Assembly (NCBI RefSeq): GCF_036182465.1
Contig: NZ_CP108081.1
Coordinates: 10,230,001-10,294,000 of the forward strand
DNA from: Streptomyces sp. NBC_00258
GTDB lineage: Bacteria; Actinomycetota; Actinomycetes; Streptomycetales; Streptomycetaceae
Direction of reading: 5' to 3'
DNA: 64,000 nucleotides
The notes beneath the pieces are model-generated. The model was not told where the DNA came from. It did not search any database and saw only the letters and a list, made by a program, of their open reading frames with translations. Positions 56,417-63,965 of this stretch are shown here, one piece after another. Position 1 is the stretch's first letter, and every line of letters starts with the position of its first letter. The translations under genes and the position numbers were made by a program.

Positions 56417-57145
56417 TCAGCGGGCCTCGGAGGCCTTGACCTCTTCGGGGGTCGGGGCCGTGCCGCCGAGGTGGGCCGGCATCCACCAGGTGTCGTTCGG
56501 GCCCTTGGGGCGTACGGGGTAGGCGCGCTGCGCTGCTTCCAGGAGTTCCTGCACCCGCTCGCGCAACTGGCGGGTGATCGCGCCCGCGTACTTGTCGCGC
56601 GAGGCCTCTATGGCCTCGCCGACGCGGATCGTGATCGGGATGTGGCTGCGCTTGAAGTGGCGCGGGTGGCCCTTGGTCCACAGCCGCTGCGTGCCCCACA
56701 CCGCCATCGGGATCAGCGGGACGCCGGCCTCCTGGGCCATGCGCGCGGCACCCGACTTGAAGCTCTTCAGCGTGAACGACTGGGAGATCGTGGCCTCGGG
56801 GAAGACGCCGACGATCTCGCCGGAGCGCAGCGAGTCGAGCGCGTGGGCGTACGCCGCCTCGCCGTTCTCGCGGTCCACCGGGATGTGCTTCATGTTGCGC
56901 ATCAGCGGGCCGGAGATCTTGTGCCGGAAGACCGACTCCTTCGCCATGAAGCGGACCAGGCGCTTCTGCGGCAGGGCGGCCAGACCGTCGAAGATGAAGT
57001 CGAGGTAGCTGATGTGATTGCTCACCAGCACCGCACCGCCCGAGCGCGGGATGTTCTCCGTCCCCTTGAGGTCGATCTTCAGGTCCCAGGCCTTGAACAA
57101 CGTCTGGGCGAGACCGATGGCGGGACGGTAGGCAAGCTCAGCCAT
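56417..57145 (-). CDS. 1-acyl-sn-glycerol-3-phosphate acyltransferase (PlsC-like)
   Basis: 242-residue membrane-associated acyltransferase of phospholipid synthesis. The catalytic HX4D motif is NHISYLD (43-49), the glycerol-phosphate binding motif FPEATIS is at 115-121, and IPMAVWGTQ follows near 145. Length is normal. ATG 57145 has a weak upstream site. A palindromic element GCCGTA/TACGGC lies about 65 bp upstream. Its downstream neighbour is the NACHT gene, 162 bp away on the same strand but with no overlap. Confidence 0.94.
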   Translation of the reverse strand: MAELAYRPAIGLAQTLFKAWDLKIDLKGTENIPRSGGAVLVSNHISYLDFIFDGLAALPQKRLVRFMAKESVFRHKISGPLMRNMKHIPVDRENGEAAYAHALDSLRSGEIVGVFPEATISQSFTLKSFKSGAARMAQEAGVPLIPMAVWGTQRLWTKGHPRHFKRSHIPITIRVGEAIEASRDKYAGAITRQLRERVQELLEAAQRAYPVRPKGPNDTWWMPAHLGGTAPTPEEVKASEAR

Positions 57146-57208
57146 GGACGGAGTGGACCCTTCTCTCTGGTCTGCCTGGGAAGGGGGCTCCCGGCGGGAA
57201 CTTACGCT

Positions 57209-57224
57209 GCCGTAGGTTTACGGC
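57209..57224. promoter_or_regulatory. GCCGTA-N4-TACGGC inverted repeat upstream of plsC
   Basis: Perfect 6-bp arms with a 4-bp spacer, 64-79 bp before the plsC start, in the promoter region. The regulator is unknown. Confidence 0.5.
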
Positions 57225-57334
57225 ATTGCGCAGATCGTGCCCCAAGAACGGACGAGTGGCCAGTCCTCGTGCCGTGCAAGGGCGAGATTCTCGTCACGTC
57301 ACCCCTTGATCCACCTCGGAGTTTTAAGCTGCCT

Positions 57335-57763
57335 TTACTCTGCGCGAACCGTGAGCCGACGTACGAGCAGGTACATCTCGCACCCGAGGCAGTACCCGAA
57401 CGAAGCGTTCAGAAACGCCGCCGCGAGCGCCGCCCCGGTCGCCGCGAGTCCCAGCCACTCGGGCCCCACTCCGAAGCCGATCAACCCCAGCGCCGCGAAC
57501 GCGAATCCGACCGCCTGAGCGAACCGCGGCGGCTCCGGCGCCTCGAACTCCGTCGGCGGCCCGATCCGGGGACGCACCGCCTTGCGGAACAGCCAGCCGT
57601 ACGGGGAACGGGCCACGCCACCCGCCGCGCCGAGCGCGAACGCCAGCGTCTGCCAGGCCAGCAGCCAGGCGCTGCCGGTGATCAGTACGACCGCCAGTAC
57701 GACGGTCGTCACGGCCGCTCCGAAACGCGGCCCTCTTGCATCGATGTCCATGGGATCAAGCAT
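57335..57763 (-). CDS. DUF4395 membrane protein
   Basis: 142-residue membrane protein with about four helices: TTVVLAVVLITGSAWLLAW, LAFALGAAGGVA, FAQAVGFAFAALGLIGFGVG and GLAATGAALAAAFLNASFGYCLGCEMYLL. The CLGC pair near the end is the DUF4395 signature; such proteins are linked with thiol redox enzymes. ATG 57763 is used; ATG 57751 is four codons shorter. It is divergent from a membrane-anchored thioredoxin gene, 49 bp apart, a pairing often seen in actinobacteria, so the two probably act on the same exported thiols. Confidence 0.88.
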   Translation of the reverse strand: MLDPMDIDARGPRFGAAVTTVVLAVVLITGSAWLLAWQTLAFALGAAGGVARSPYGWLFRKAVRPRIGPPTEFEAPEPPRFAQAVGFAFAALGLIGFGVGPEWLGLAATGAALAAAFLNASFGYCLGCEMYLLVRRLTVRAE

Positions 57764-57812
57764 TCCGCATGGAAAACGATCCGCCGCCGCGGGAATCTTT
57801 GCAGTCGCGTGA

Positions 57813-58250
57813 ATGCTGAAGCCGAGGATGGCCGGATTCGTGGTGTGCGTGGTGGTGCTCGCGGTGGCGAGCGCCTTCGGAGTGCTGAACCGACGGCGGA
57901 GCGGGAGAGTCAGAGTGCGCGGGCGGGACGGCGGAAAGCGGCTGGGGGCGGCCGAGTTGGGCGAGGACCTCGGTGAGCGAGCCACACTCGTCCAGTTCTC
58001 CAGCGCCTTCTGCGCACCCTGCAGGGCGACCCGCAGGGTCCTCGGCGAGGTCGCCGAACTGGTCCCGGGCGTGGCGCACGTCGAGATCGACGCCGAGAAC
58101 CACCTGGACCTCGTGCGGGAACTCGACATCCTCAAGACACCGACCGTGCTCGTCCTCGACGCGGACGGACGCGTGGTCCGGCGCGCGACGGGGCAGCCGC
58201 GCAAGGCGGACGTGATCGCCGCGCTCGGCGAGGCGGTCGGAACACCCTGA
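57813..58250 (+). CDS. membrane-anchored thioredoxin-like protein
   Basis: 145 residues. A membrane helix (about 7-26: AGFVVCVVVLAVASAFGVLN) is followed by a basic linker and a thioredoxin domain (about 42-145) with active site FCAPC (Cys67 and Cys70), LDILKTPTVLVLDADG with cis-Pro at TPT. The enzyme domain may face outward. It is divergent from DUF4395 with its own CLGC motif, suggesting a joint thiol relay. The ATG at 57813 has weak upstream signals; a GTG at 57810 is out of frame. Confidence 0.92.
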   Translation: MLKPRMAGFVVCVVVLAVASAFGVLNRRRSGRVRVRGRDGGKRLGAAELGEDLGERATLVQFSSAFCAPCRATRRVLGEVAELVPGVAHVEIDAENHLDLVRELDILKTPTVLVLDADGRVVRRATGQPRKADVIAALGEAVGTP

Positions 58251-58312
58251 CCTGTGAAGCTGGACGAGGCTGGAGGGCACCGGTGACGCATCTCCCATAT
58301 GCCGGGACGCAC

Positions 58313-58342
58313 TTGACTGCACGCACCACCTATCGTCAACCT
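58313..58342 (+). promoter_or_regulatory. promoter of the cysteine-rich leader ORF
   Basis: TTGACT (58313-58318), 18-bp spacer, CAACCT (58337-58342), then 6 bp to ATG 58349. The spacing predicts transcription starting on the leader ORF start codon. Confidence 0.55.
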
Positions 58343-58348
58343 GACCGT

Positions 58349-58438
58349 ATGCCCCTGGAACTCCTTCTCGTCGAGCGCGAACGCCCTCGGACCGCGGCTG
58401 CCGCCCGCTGCGCGAGCGCGCACTGTCCGGGCTGTTGA
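58349..58438 (+). CDS. 29-codon cysteine-rich leader peptide, candidate attenuator
   Basis: Encodes MPLELLLVERERPRTAAAAR then CASAHCPGC and TGA, too short for routine gene calling. Three Cys codons fall in the last nine, one directly before the stop. A hairpin (58425-58450, GTCC-GGGCTG paired with CAGCCC-A-GGAC) covers the last two Cys codons, and its TTGAC loop holds the stop. The ATG has no ribosome site and follows a promoter by 6 bp, so it is probably leaderless. Stalling at Cys codons when cysteine is short would open the hairpin before the flavin reductase gene, 44 bp downstream. Leaderless Cys-rich leader ORFs are known in mycobacteria; function here is inference. Confidence 0.6.
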   Translation: MPLELLLVERERPRTAAAARCASAHCPGC

Positions 58439-58482
58439 CCAGCCCAGGACCTGCTCGTCGCCTCCCGCAGAAGGACAACTCC

Positions 58483-59007
58483 ATGACGGCCACGCCCGAT
58501 CTCGGAACCCCTCGACTCACCTCTCCCGAACTCGCCTCCCCGGACCTTCTGCGCTCCGTCTTCCGGCGGCACGCGGCGGGAGTCGCCGTGATCACCGCCC
58601 AGGGCGACGAGGGTCCGGTGGGCTTCACCGCCACCTCGCTCACCTCGGTGTCCGCCGAGCCCCCGCTGGTCTCCTTCGGCGTCGGCACCGGCGCGTCAAG
58701 CTGGCCGGCGATCGCCGAGCAGGACCACGTCGGCGTCCACATACTCGGCGAGCACCAGCGGGAACTGGCGGCCACCTTCGCCCGCAGCGGAGCCGACCGC
58801 TTCGGCGCGCCCACCGCATGGCGGAAGGGCCCCGAGGGCGTCCCCGTGCTCGACGACGTCCTCGCCTGGCTCGTCTGCCGGGTCGTCGCGCGCGTACCGG
58901 CCGGGGACCACCGCATCGTGCTGGCCGAGGTGGTCCTCGGGGACCCCGCCGGCGCCGGCCGCCCACTCCTCTACCACCAGGGGAGTTTCAAGGGGCTGCG
59001 GGAATGA
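58483..59007 (+). CDS. flavin reductase family protein
   Basis: 174-residue FMN-binding reductase of the SsuE/HpaC-like split-barrel fold. LLRSVFRRHAAGVAVITAQGDEGPVGFTATSLTSVSAEPPLVSFGVGTGASSWPAI (about 22-77) is the hallmark, with HVGVHILGEHQRELAATFARSGADRFG and ending LLYHQGSFKGL. It supplies reduced flavin to a monooxygenase, in sulfur-scavenging or aromatic metabolism. ATG 58483 has AGAAGGAC upstream. A Cys-rich leader ORF and hairpin precede it, hinting at control by cysteine and hence a role in sulfur use. Confidence 0.92.
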   Translation: MTATPDLGTPRLTSPELASPDLLRSVFRRHAAGVAVITAQGDEGPVGFTATSLTSVSAEPPLVSFGVGTGASSWPAIAEQDHVGVHILGEHQRELAATFARSGADRFGAPTAWRKGPEGVPVLDDVLAWLVCRVVARVPAGDHRIVLAEVVLGDPAGAGRPLLYHQGSFKGLRE

Positions 59008-59250
59008 CGCGTCGGGCCGTACGGCCCACCTCGCCTGCGTGGGCGTCGAGTTCCGATTACGCTGCGTTGCGAAGGTCACAGTTCAAAGCGCTTGCTTAGA
59101 GGGAACCACCTGCGGGAGCGTAGATGTGCGTACTGGCGAGTAATATTTCGCTCGGAGCGCGGGTCGCCCCCACCGGGAACGGCCGCTTCAGGCGCCTATG
59201 CTGCCCATAAGCAGGCAGCCCAGAAAAGACGATGCAGTAGGAGAGCCGGC

Positions 59251-60036
59251 GTGAGCTTGAGGATCGTTGTCACCGTGAAGTACGTGCCCGACGCCACTGG
59301 CGACCGGCACTTCGCCGATGACCTGACCGTCGACCGTGACGACGTGGACGGCCTGCTGTCGGAGCTCGACGAGTACGCGGTCGAGCAGGCCCTGCAGATC
59401 GCCGACGAGGCGGACGACGCGGAGATCACCGTGCTGACCGTCGGCCCCGAGGACGCCAAGGACGCGCTGCGCAAGGCGCTGTCCATGGGCGCCGACAAGG
59501 CGATCCACGTCGAGGACGACGACCTGCACGGCACGGACATCATCGGTACGTCGCTCGTGCTGGCCAAGGCCATCGAGAAGGCCGGCTACGACCTGGTGAT
59601 CTCCGGTATGGCGTCCACCGACGGCACCGCCGGTGTCGTCCCGGCGCTGCTCGCCGAGCGTCTGGGCGTCCCGCAGGTCACGCTGCTCTCCGAGGTCTCC
59701 GTCGAGGACGGCGTCGTCAAGGGCCGCCGCGACGGCGACACCGCCTCCGAGCAGCTGGAGGCCTCCCTGCCGGCCGTCGTGTCGGTCACCGACCAGTCGG
59801 GCGAGGCGCGTTACCCCTCCTTCAAGGGCATCATGGCCGCCAAGAAGAAGCCGGTTCAGTCCTGGGACCTGGAGGAGCTGGAGATCGAGACGGACGAGGT
59901 CGGTCTCGAAGGCTCCTGGACCAAGGTCGACTCCGCCACCGAGCGCCCGGCCCGTACCGCCGGCACGATCGTCAAGGACGAGGGCGAGGGCGGCAAGCAG
60001 CTCGCCGAGTTCCTCGCGGGCCAGAAGTTCATCTGA
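59251..60036 (+). CDS. etfB: electron transfer flavoprotein subunit beta
   Basis: 261-residue beta chain of ETF, which accepts electrons from acyl-CoA dehydrogenases and passes them to the quinone pool. IVVTVKYVPD (residues 5-14), LDEYAVEQALQIADE, ITVLTVGPEDAKDALRKALSMGADKAIHVED (about 60-92) and GMASTDGTAGVVPALLAERLGVPQVTLLSEV (about 118-148) with the AMP-binding region; the ETF-beta signature is in VVSVTDQSGEARYPSFKGIMAAKKKP. GTG 59251 follows AGGAGA. etfA starts 72 bp downstream. Confidence 0.96.
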   Translation: MSLRIVVTVKYVPDATGDRHFADDLTVDRDDVDGLLSELDEYAVEQALQIADEADDAEITVLTVGPEDAKDALRKALSMGADKAIHVEDDDLHGTDIIGTSLVLAKAIEKAGYDLVISGMASTDGTAGVVPALLAERLGVPQVTLLSEVSVEDGVVKGRRDGDTASEQLEASLPAVVSVTDQSGEARYPSFKGIMAAKKKPVQSWDLEELEIETDEVGLEGSWTKVDSATERPARTAGTIVKDEGEGGKQLAEFLAGQKFI

Positions 60037-60108
60037 GCCCCGTTCGAGGCTCGCTGAACCTCCATTCGCCGACCGCCCCTCATCTTTCGCAAGCAGGAGA
60101 GCATTCCC

Positions 60109-61071
60109 ATGGCTGAAGTTCTCGTCTACGTCGACCACGTGGACGGTGCCGTCCGCAAGCCCACCCTGGAGCTGCTGACGCTGGCCCGCCGCATCGGCGA
60201 GCCCGTCGCGGTCGCGCTGGGCAACGGCGCCGCCGACACCGCCGCCGCGCTCGCCGAGCACGGCGCGGTCAAGGTCCTCACGCACGACGCCGCGGAGTAC
60301 GCCGACTACCTGGTCGTCCCGAAGGTGGACGCGCTGCAGGCCGCGTACGAGGCCGTCTCCCCGGCCGCCGTGCTCGTGCCGTCCTCCGCCGAGGGCAAGG
60401 AGATCGCCGCCCGTCTCGCGGTCCGCATCGGCTCGGGCATCATCACCGACGCCGTCGACCTGGAGGCCGGCGACGAGGGCCCGGTGGCCACGCAGTCCGC
60501 GTTCGCCGCCTCCTTCACCACCAAGTCCCGCATCTCCAAGGGCACCCCGGTCATCACGGTCAAGCCGAACTCGGCCGCCGTGGAGGCCGCCCCGGCCGCC
60601 GGCGCCGTCGAGGCCCTCGCGGTCTCCTTCTCGGACAAGGCGACCGGCACCAAGGTCACCGGCCGCACCCCGCGCGAGTCGACCGGCCGCCCCGAGCTGA
60701 CCGAGGCCGCGATCGTGGTCTCCGGCGGCCGTGGCGTCAACGGCGCCGAGAACTTCGGGATCATCGAGGCCCTCGCCGACTCGCTCGGCGCGGCCGTCGG
60801 CGCCTCGCGTGCCGCGGTGGACGCCGGCTGGTACCCGCACACCAACCAGGTCGGCCAGACCGGCAAGTCGGTCTCCCCGCAGCTGTACATCGCCTCCGGC
60901 ATCTCCGGCGCGATCCAGCACCGCGCCGGTATGCAGACCTCCAAGACGATCGTCGCGGTCAACAAGGACGCCGAGGCGCCGATCTTCGACCTGGTCGACT
61001 ACGGCGTGGTCGGCGACCTCTTCGAGGTCGTCCCGCAGCTCACCGAGGAGATCAACACCCGCAAGGGCTGA
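60109..61071 (+). CDS. etfA: electron transfer flavoprotein subunit alpha
   Basis: 320-residue alpha chain that binds FAD. The N-terminal domain starts VLVYVDHVDGAVRKPTLELLTLARRIG. The C-terminal FAD-binding domain has VVSGGRGVNGAENFGIIEALADSLGAAVGASRAAVDAGWYPHTNQVGQTGKSVSPQLYIASGISGAIQHRAGMQTSKTIVAVNKD (about 204-290), the EtfA signature. The ATG has AGGAGAG upstream. It forms an operon with etfB and ends at paired hairpins. Confidence 0.97.
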   Translation: MAEVLVYVDHVDGAVRKPTLELLTLARRIGEPVAVALGNGAADTAAALAEHGAVKVLTHDAAEYADYLVVPKVDALQAAYEAVSPAAVLVPSSAEGKEIAARLAVRIGSGIITDAVDLEAGDEGPVATQSAFAASFTTKSRISKGTPVITVKPNSAAVEAAPAAGAVEALAVSFSDKATGTKVTGRTPRESTGRPELTEAAIVVSGGRGVNGAENFGIIEALADSLGAAVGASRAAVDAGWYPHTNQVGQTGKSVSPQLYIASGISGAIQHRAGMQTSKTIVAVNKDAEAPIFDLVDYGVVGDLFEVVPQLTEEINTRKG

Positions 61072-61081
61072 TCGTTCACAC

Positions 61082-61156
61082 AGGTACCCCGCAGGTGTTT
61101 CACGGGTACCTCGTGGCCTACGAGGCCCCGGTGACCGTGACGGTCACCGGGGCCTC
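61082..61156. terminator. two hairpins after etfA, bidirectional
   Basis: Hairpin 1: AGGTACCC (61082-61089) / GGGTACCT (61104-61111). Hairpin 2: 15-bp perfect arms GAGGCCCCGGTGACC / GGTCACCGGGGCCTC (61122-61136 / 61142-61156) with a 5-base loop. The second sits 4 bp from the stop of the convergent endonuclease-like gene, so it can end both transcripts. Confidence 0.85.
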
Positions 61157-61159
61157 GCC

Positions 61160-62071
61160 TCATGCCAGGGTCAGTGACGCCTGAACGGGCAGATGGTCGC
61201 TCGGGAACTGCCCGCCGACGGAGAAGGTGTTGATCGACGCCCGGTGCGTGGTCACGCCGGTCGTGGCGAGGATCCAGTCGATGCGGTCGCCGTCCGGAGT
61301 CAGGGGCCGGTAGCCGTGGAAGGTGGCGTACAGCTTGCTCCGCTCGGCCGCGGTGTCCCAGGTGTCGGTGAGTCCGGCGGCCAGCATCGTGTCGTAGACC
61401 GGGTTCTTGTGGGCGGCGACGTTGAAGTCGCCGGTCACCACGAGCGGCAGGGTCCGGTCGAGGCCGGCGATCCGCAGGGCGATCAGGGACGCCGCACGCG
61501 CGCGTGCGTTCTGGCTCGCGTTGTCGAGGTGGGTGTTGAGGAAGTAGAACTGCCGGTCCCCGTCGCCCAGATCACGGAAGCGGACCCAGGTCACCATGCG
61601 TATGGACCCGCCGCCCCAGGTGTTCGAGCCGATCACGTTAGGGGTGTCGGAGAGCCAGAAGTGGTCGTACTCGACCGGGGCGAGTCTGCGGGTGTCGTAG
61701 TAGACGGCCATGAACTCGTCGCGGCTGCCGCCCGCGCGGCCCGTGCCGATCCAGTCGTAGTGCGGTCCGAGGTCCGCCTCGATGTCGCGCACCTGCTGGA
61801 AGAGACCCTCCTGGACGCCCATGACGTGCGGCTGCTCCTGGCGCAGCAGTTCGCGCATCACGGGGCGGCGGACGGCCCAGCTGTTGGGTTCGACGGTGCT
61901 CGCGTAACGCAGGTTGAACGACATGACCTCCAGCCGGCGGCTCCGCGTTATTCGGTTCGCCGCGGCGGCGGGCGTGGTCGACAGTGCTGTACTGGACAGA
62001 GGCAGCGTGACCGCCGCGGCGAGCGCGGTCTTGAGGCCCAGGCGGCGCGTGACTCGACTGCGATGGGGCAC
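61160..62071 (-). CDS. secreted endonuclease/exonuclease/phosphatase-family protein
   Basis: 303 residues. The N-terminus PHRSRVTRRLGLKTALAAAVTLPLSSTALSTTPAAAA has twin Arg, a hydrophobic stretch and AxA sites, so a Sec or Tat signal of about 37 residues is likely. The EEP domain follows: LEVMSFNLRYAST, MGVQEGLFQQV with the metal Glu, YFLNTHLDN, PLVVTGDFNVAAHKNPVY (Asp-x-Asn) and the terminal SDHLPVQASL with the catalytic His. Substrates may be DNA, RNA or phospholipid headgroups. ATG 62071 has a weak ribosome site. Confidence 0.9.
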   Translation of the reverse strand: MPHRSRVTRRLGLKTALAAAVTLPLSSTALSTTPAAAANRITRSRRLEVMSFNLRYASTVEPNSWAVRRPVMRELLRQEQPHVMGVQEGLFQQVRDIEADLGPHYDWIGTGRAGGSRDEFMAVYYDTRRLAPVEYDHFWLSDTPNVIGSNTWGGGSIRMVTWVRFRDLGDGDRQFYFLNTHLDNASQNARARAASLIALRIAGLDRTLPLVVTGDFNVAAHKNPVYDTMLAAGLTDTWDTAAERSKLYATFHGYRPLTPDGDRIDWILATTGVTTHRASINTFSVGGQFPSDHLPVQASLTLA

Positions 62072-62455
62072 GGGTGGCTCCTTCTGTGGCGGATGCCGGT
62101 TCCTGTGGGGGACACCGGTTCTGCTGCGGACACCGGACGAGTCGTGCGCATCGCAGTCTCGAAGCTCGGCGTGAACATGTCGAGGTCCCGGGATGGACCC
62201 CGAAGGAAGTCCCGGGGGTGCCCCCCAGGGAATTCAGGGGCACCCGCGGTGGGAATCCCGGACGGCCGGGGAAGGGATCCGGCGATGGCAAGGGAGGGAA
62301 CGCCGACGTGGCCCGACCCGACATCGGAGGTGGCCAGGGCAGGAGCTCCGGAAGCGGGGCGGGAGGGCAGAGGGTGTTGACCGGCGGGAAGGTCCGCGGA
62401 TAACTTCGCTCTACGGATATTTGATTCCGTGAAGCGGAAAACAGGAGGGTGTGGA
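62072..62455. promoter_or_regulatory. divergent intergenic stretch with hairpin and inverted repeat
   Basis: 384 bp without a convincing gene. It holds a hairpin GGGTGCCCC / GGGGCACCC (62216-62245) and TTCCG-N5-CGGAA (62425-62439), 17 bp before the DUF6986 ATG. The latter is a likely operator; its regulator is unknown. Confidence 0.5.
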
Positions 62456-63760
62456 ATGGGTCAGGGCCAGCAGGAGAAGGTGGCGACGAGCCTCGCGGGC
62501 GCGGTCAGCGAGGAGATCAGCGCCTCCCTCGCCCCGGTCGACGCCGAGTTGGAGCGCCGCTACCCCGGTGACCCCGGCACCCGCCAGCCCGTCCACACCG
62601 TGTACGTCCCCGGTGACGTCTTCGCCGCCGGCACCATCCGCTCCTGGGGCGACCAGGCCCTCGCCGCCCTCGACGAACACGCGCCCGACGCCGCCTCCTT
62701 CGCCGCGGTCCTCGGCCTCTCCGACGACCTCGCCGCACCCGTGTACGACCGCGTACGCGCCAAGCTGGAGCGCGAGCCCGTCGAGGACCTCCGCGTCGAC
62801 TTCGAGGACGGCTACGGCCCGCGCCCGGACACCGAGGAGGACGAGGCGGCGGCCCGCGCGGCACGGCTGGTCTCGGAGGCGTACGAGACCGGCACGGCGG
62901 CCCCGTACATGGGTATCCGCATGAAGTGCATGGAGGCGCCGGTCCGCGACCGGGGCATCCGTACGCTCGACATCTTCCTGACCGGCCTGATGGAGGCGGG
63001 CGGCCTGCCCGACGGGCTCGTGCTGACCCTGCCCAAGGTGACCTATGCCGAGCAGGTCACGGCCATGGTGCGGCTCCTCGAGGAGTTCGAGAAGGCGCGG
63101 GGCCTGGAGCAGGGCCGGATCGGCTTCGAGATCCAGATCGAGACCAGCCAGTCCATCCTCGCCACCGACGGCACCGCGACCGTCGCCCGCATGATCCAGG
63201 CGGCGGAGGGACGGGCGACGGGCCTGCACTACGGCACCTTCGACTACAGCGCCTGCCTCGGCGTCTCCGCCGCCTACCAGGCCAGCGACCATCCGGCCGC
63301 CGACCACGCCAAGGCGATCATGCAGGTCGCGGCCGCGGGCACCGGCGTCCGTGTCTCGGACGGCTCCACGAACGTCCTGCCGGTCGGCCCCACGCCGAAG
63401 GTCCACGACGCCTGGCGGCTGCACTACGGCCTCACCCGCCGCGCGCTCGCCCGCGCCTACTACCAGGGCTGGGACATGCACCCCGGCCACATCCCGACGC
63501 GCTACGCGGCCGTGTTCGCGTTCTACCGGGAGGGCTTCGAGCAGGCCGCCGCGCGTCTCGCCCGGTACGCCAACCACGCCGGCGGCGACGTGATGGACGA
63601 GCCCGCCACCGCCAAGGCTCTCAGCGGCTACCTCCTGCGCGGCCTGGACTGCGGCGCCCTGGACATCGCGGAGGTGGCCCGAGCGGCCGGCCTGACCCGC
63701 GCCGACCTGGAGGCCTTCGCGACACCGAGGCGAGCGGACCTGACGATCTCGGCTCCATAA
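62456..63760 (+). CDS. DUF6986 HpcH/CitE-like aldolase-fold protein
   Basis: 434-residue TIM-barrel protein related to HpcH/HpaI aldolases and citrate-lyase beta chains. VHTVYVPGDVFAAGTIRSWGDQALAALDEHAPDAASFAAVLG (about 42-83), LRVDFEDGYGPRPDTEEDEAAARAARLV (about 106-133, acidic metal-binding site), LTLPKVTYAEQV, RIGFEIQIETSQSI (about 220-235) and GLHYGTFDYSACLGVS are conserved. In actinobacteria it is often near purine/glyoxylate genes; none is here, though a purine permease lies 34 kb away. ATG 62456 follows GGAGGG; in-frame upstream starts lack one. Confidence 0.88.
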   Translation: MGQGQQEKVATSLAGAVSEEISASLAPVDAELERRYPGDPGTRQPVHTVYVPGDVFAAGTIRSWGDQALAALDEHAPDAASFAAVLGLSDDLAAPVYDRVRAKLEREPVEDLRVDFEDGYGPRPDTEEDEAAARAARLVSEAYETGTAAPYMGIRMKCMEAPVRDRGIRTLDIFLTGLMEAGGLPDGLVLTLPKVTYAEQVTAMVRLLEEFEKARGLEQGRIGFEIQIETSQSILATDGTATVARMIQAAEGRATGLHYGTFDYSACLGVSAAYQASDHPAADHAKAIMQVAAAGTGVRVSDGSTNVLPVGPTPKVHDAWRLHYGLTRRALARAYYQGWDMHPGHIPTRYAAVFAFYREGFEQAAARLARYANHAGGDVMDEPATAKALSGYLLRGLDCGALDIAEVARAAGLTRADLEAFATPRRADLTISAP

Positions 63761-63821
63761 GGGCCCAGCCCCGCCAGGGGCGCGGGGAACTGCGCGACAA
63801 GCCACTGACGGTCCGCGGCCC
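63761..63821. repeat. dispersed intergenic repeat, copy E
   Basis: GGGCCCAGCCCC, then CCAGGGGCGCGGGGAACTGC, GCGACAAGCCACTG and CCGCGGCC. It matches the copies at 13761-13971 and 28318-28366. It starts at the base after the DUF6986 stop codon. The rest of 63822-63965 holds nothing recognised. Confidence 0.8.
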
Positions 63822-63965
63822 GACGACGACCGGTACCACCCCTCACACCAGAGGCGCGCCGCACGTAGCGACCCAGTCACAGCGACAGCGCCCCCGCACC
63901 GGCTGTCACTTCTGCCCCGTACTCTGGACGCCACTTCATTGGTGTGACTCAGGAACGGGGCAGCG

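Noticed and set aside
59188..60921. 577-codon open frame on the minus strand
   Set aside because: It is antisense to etfB and etfA, which are certain, and is Gly/Arg/Leu-rich without domain features.
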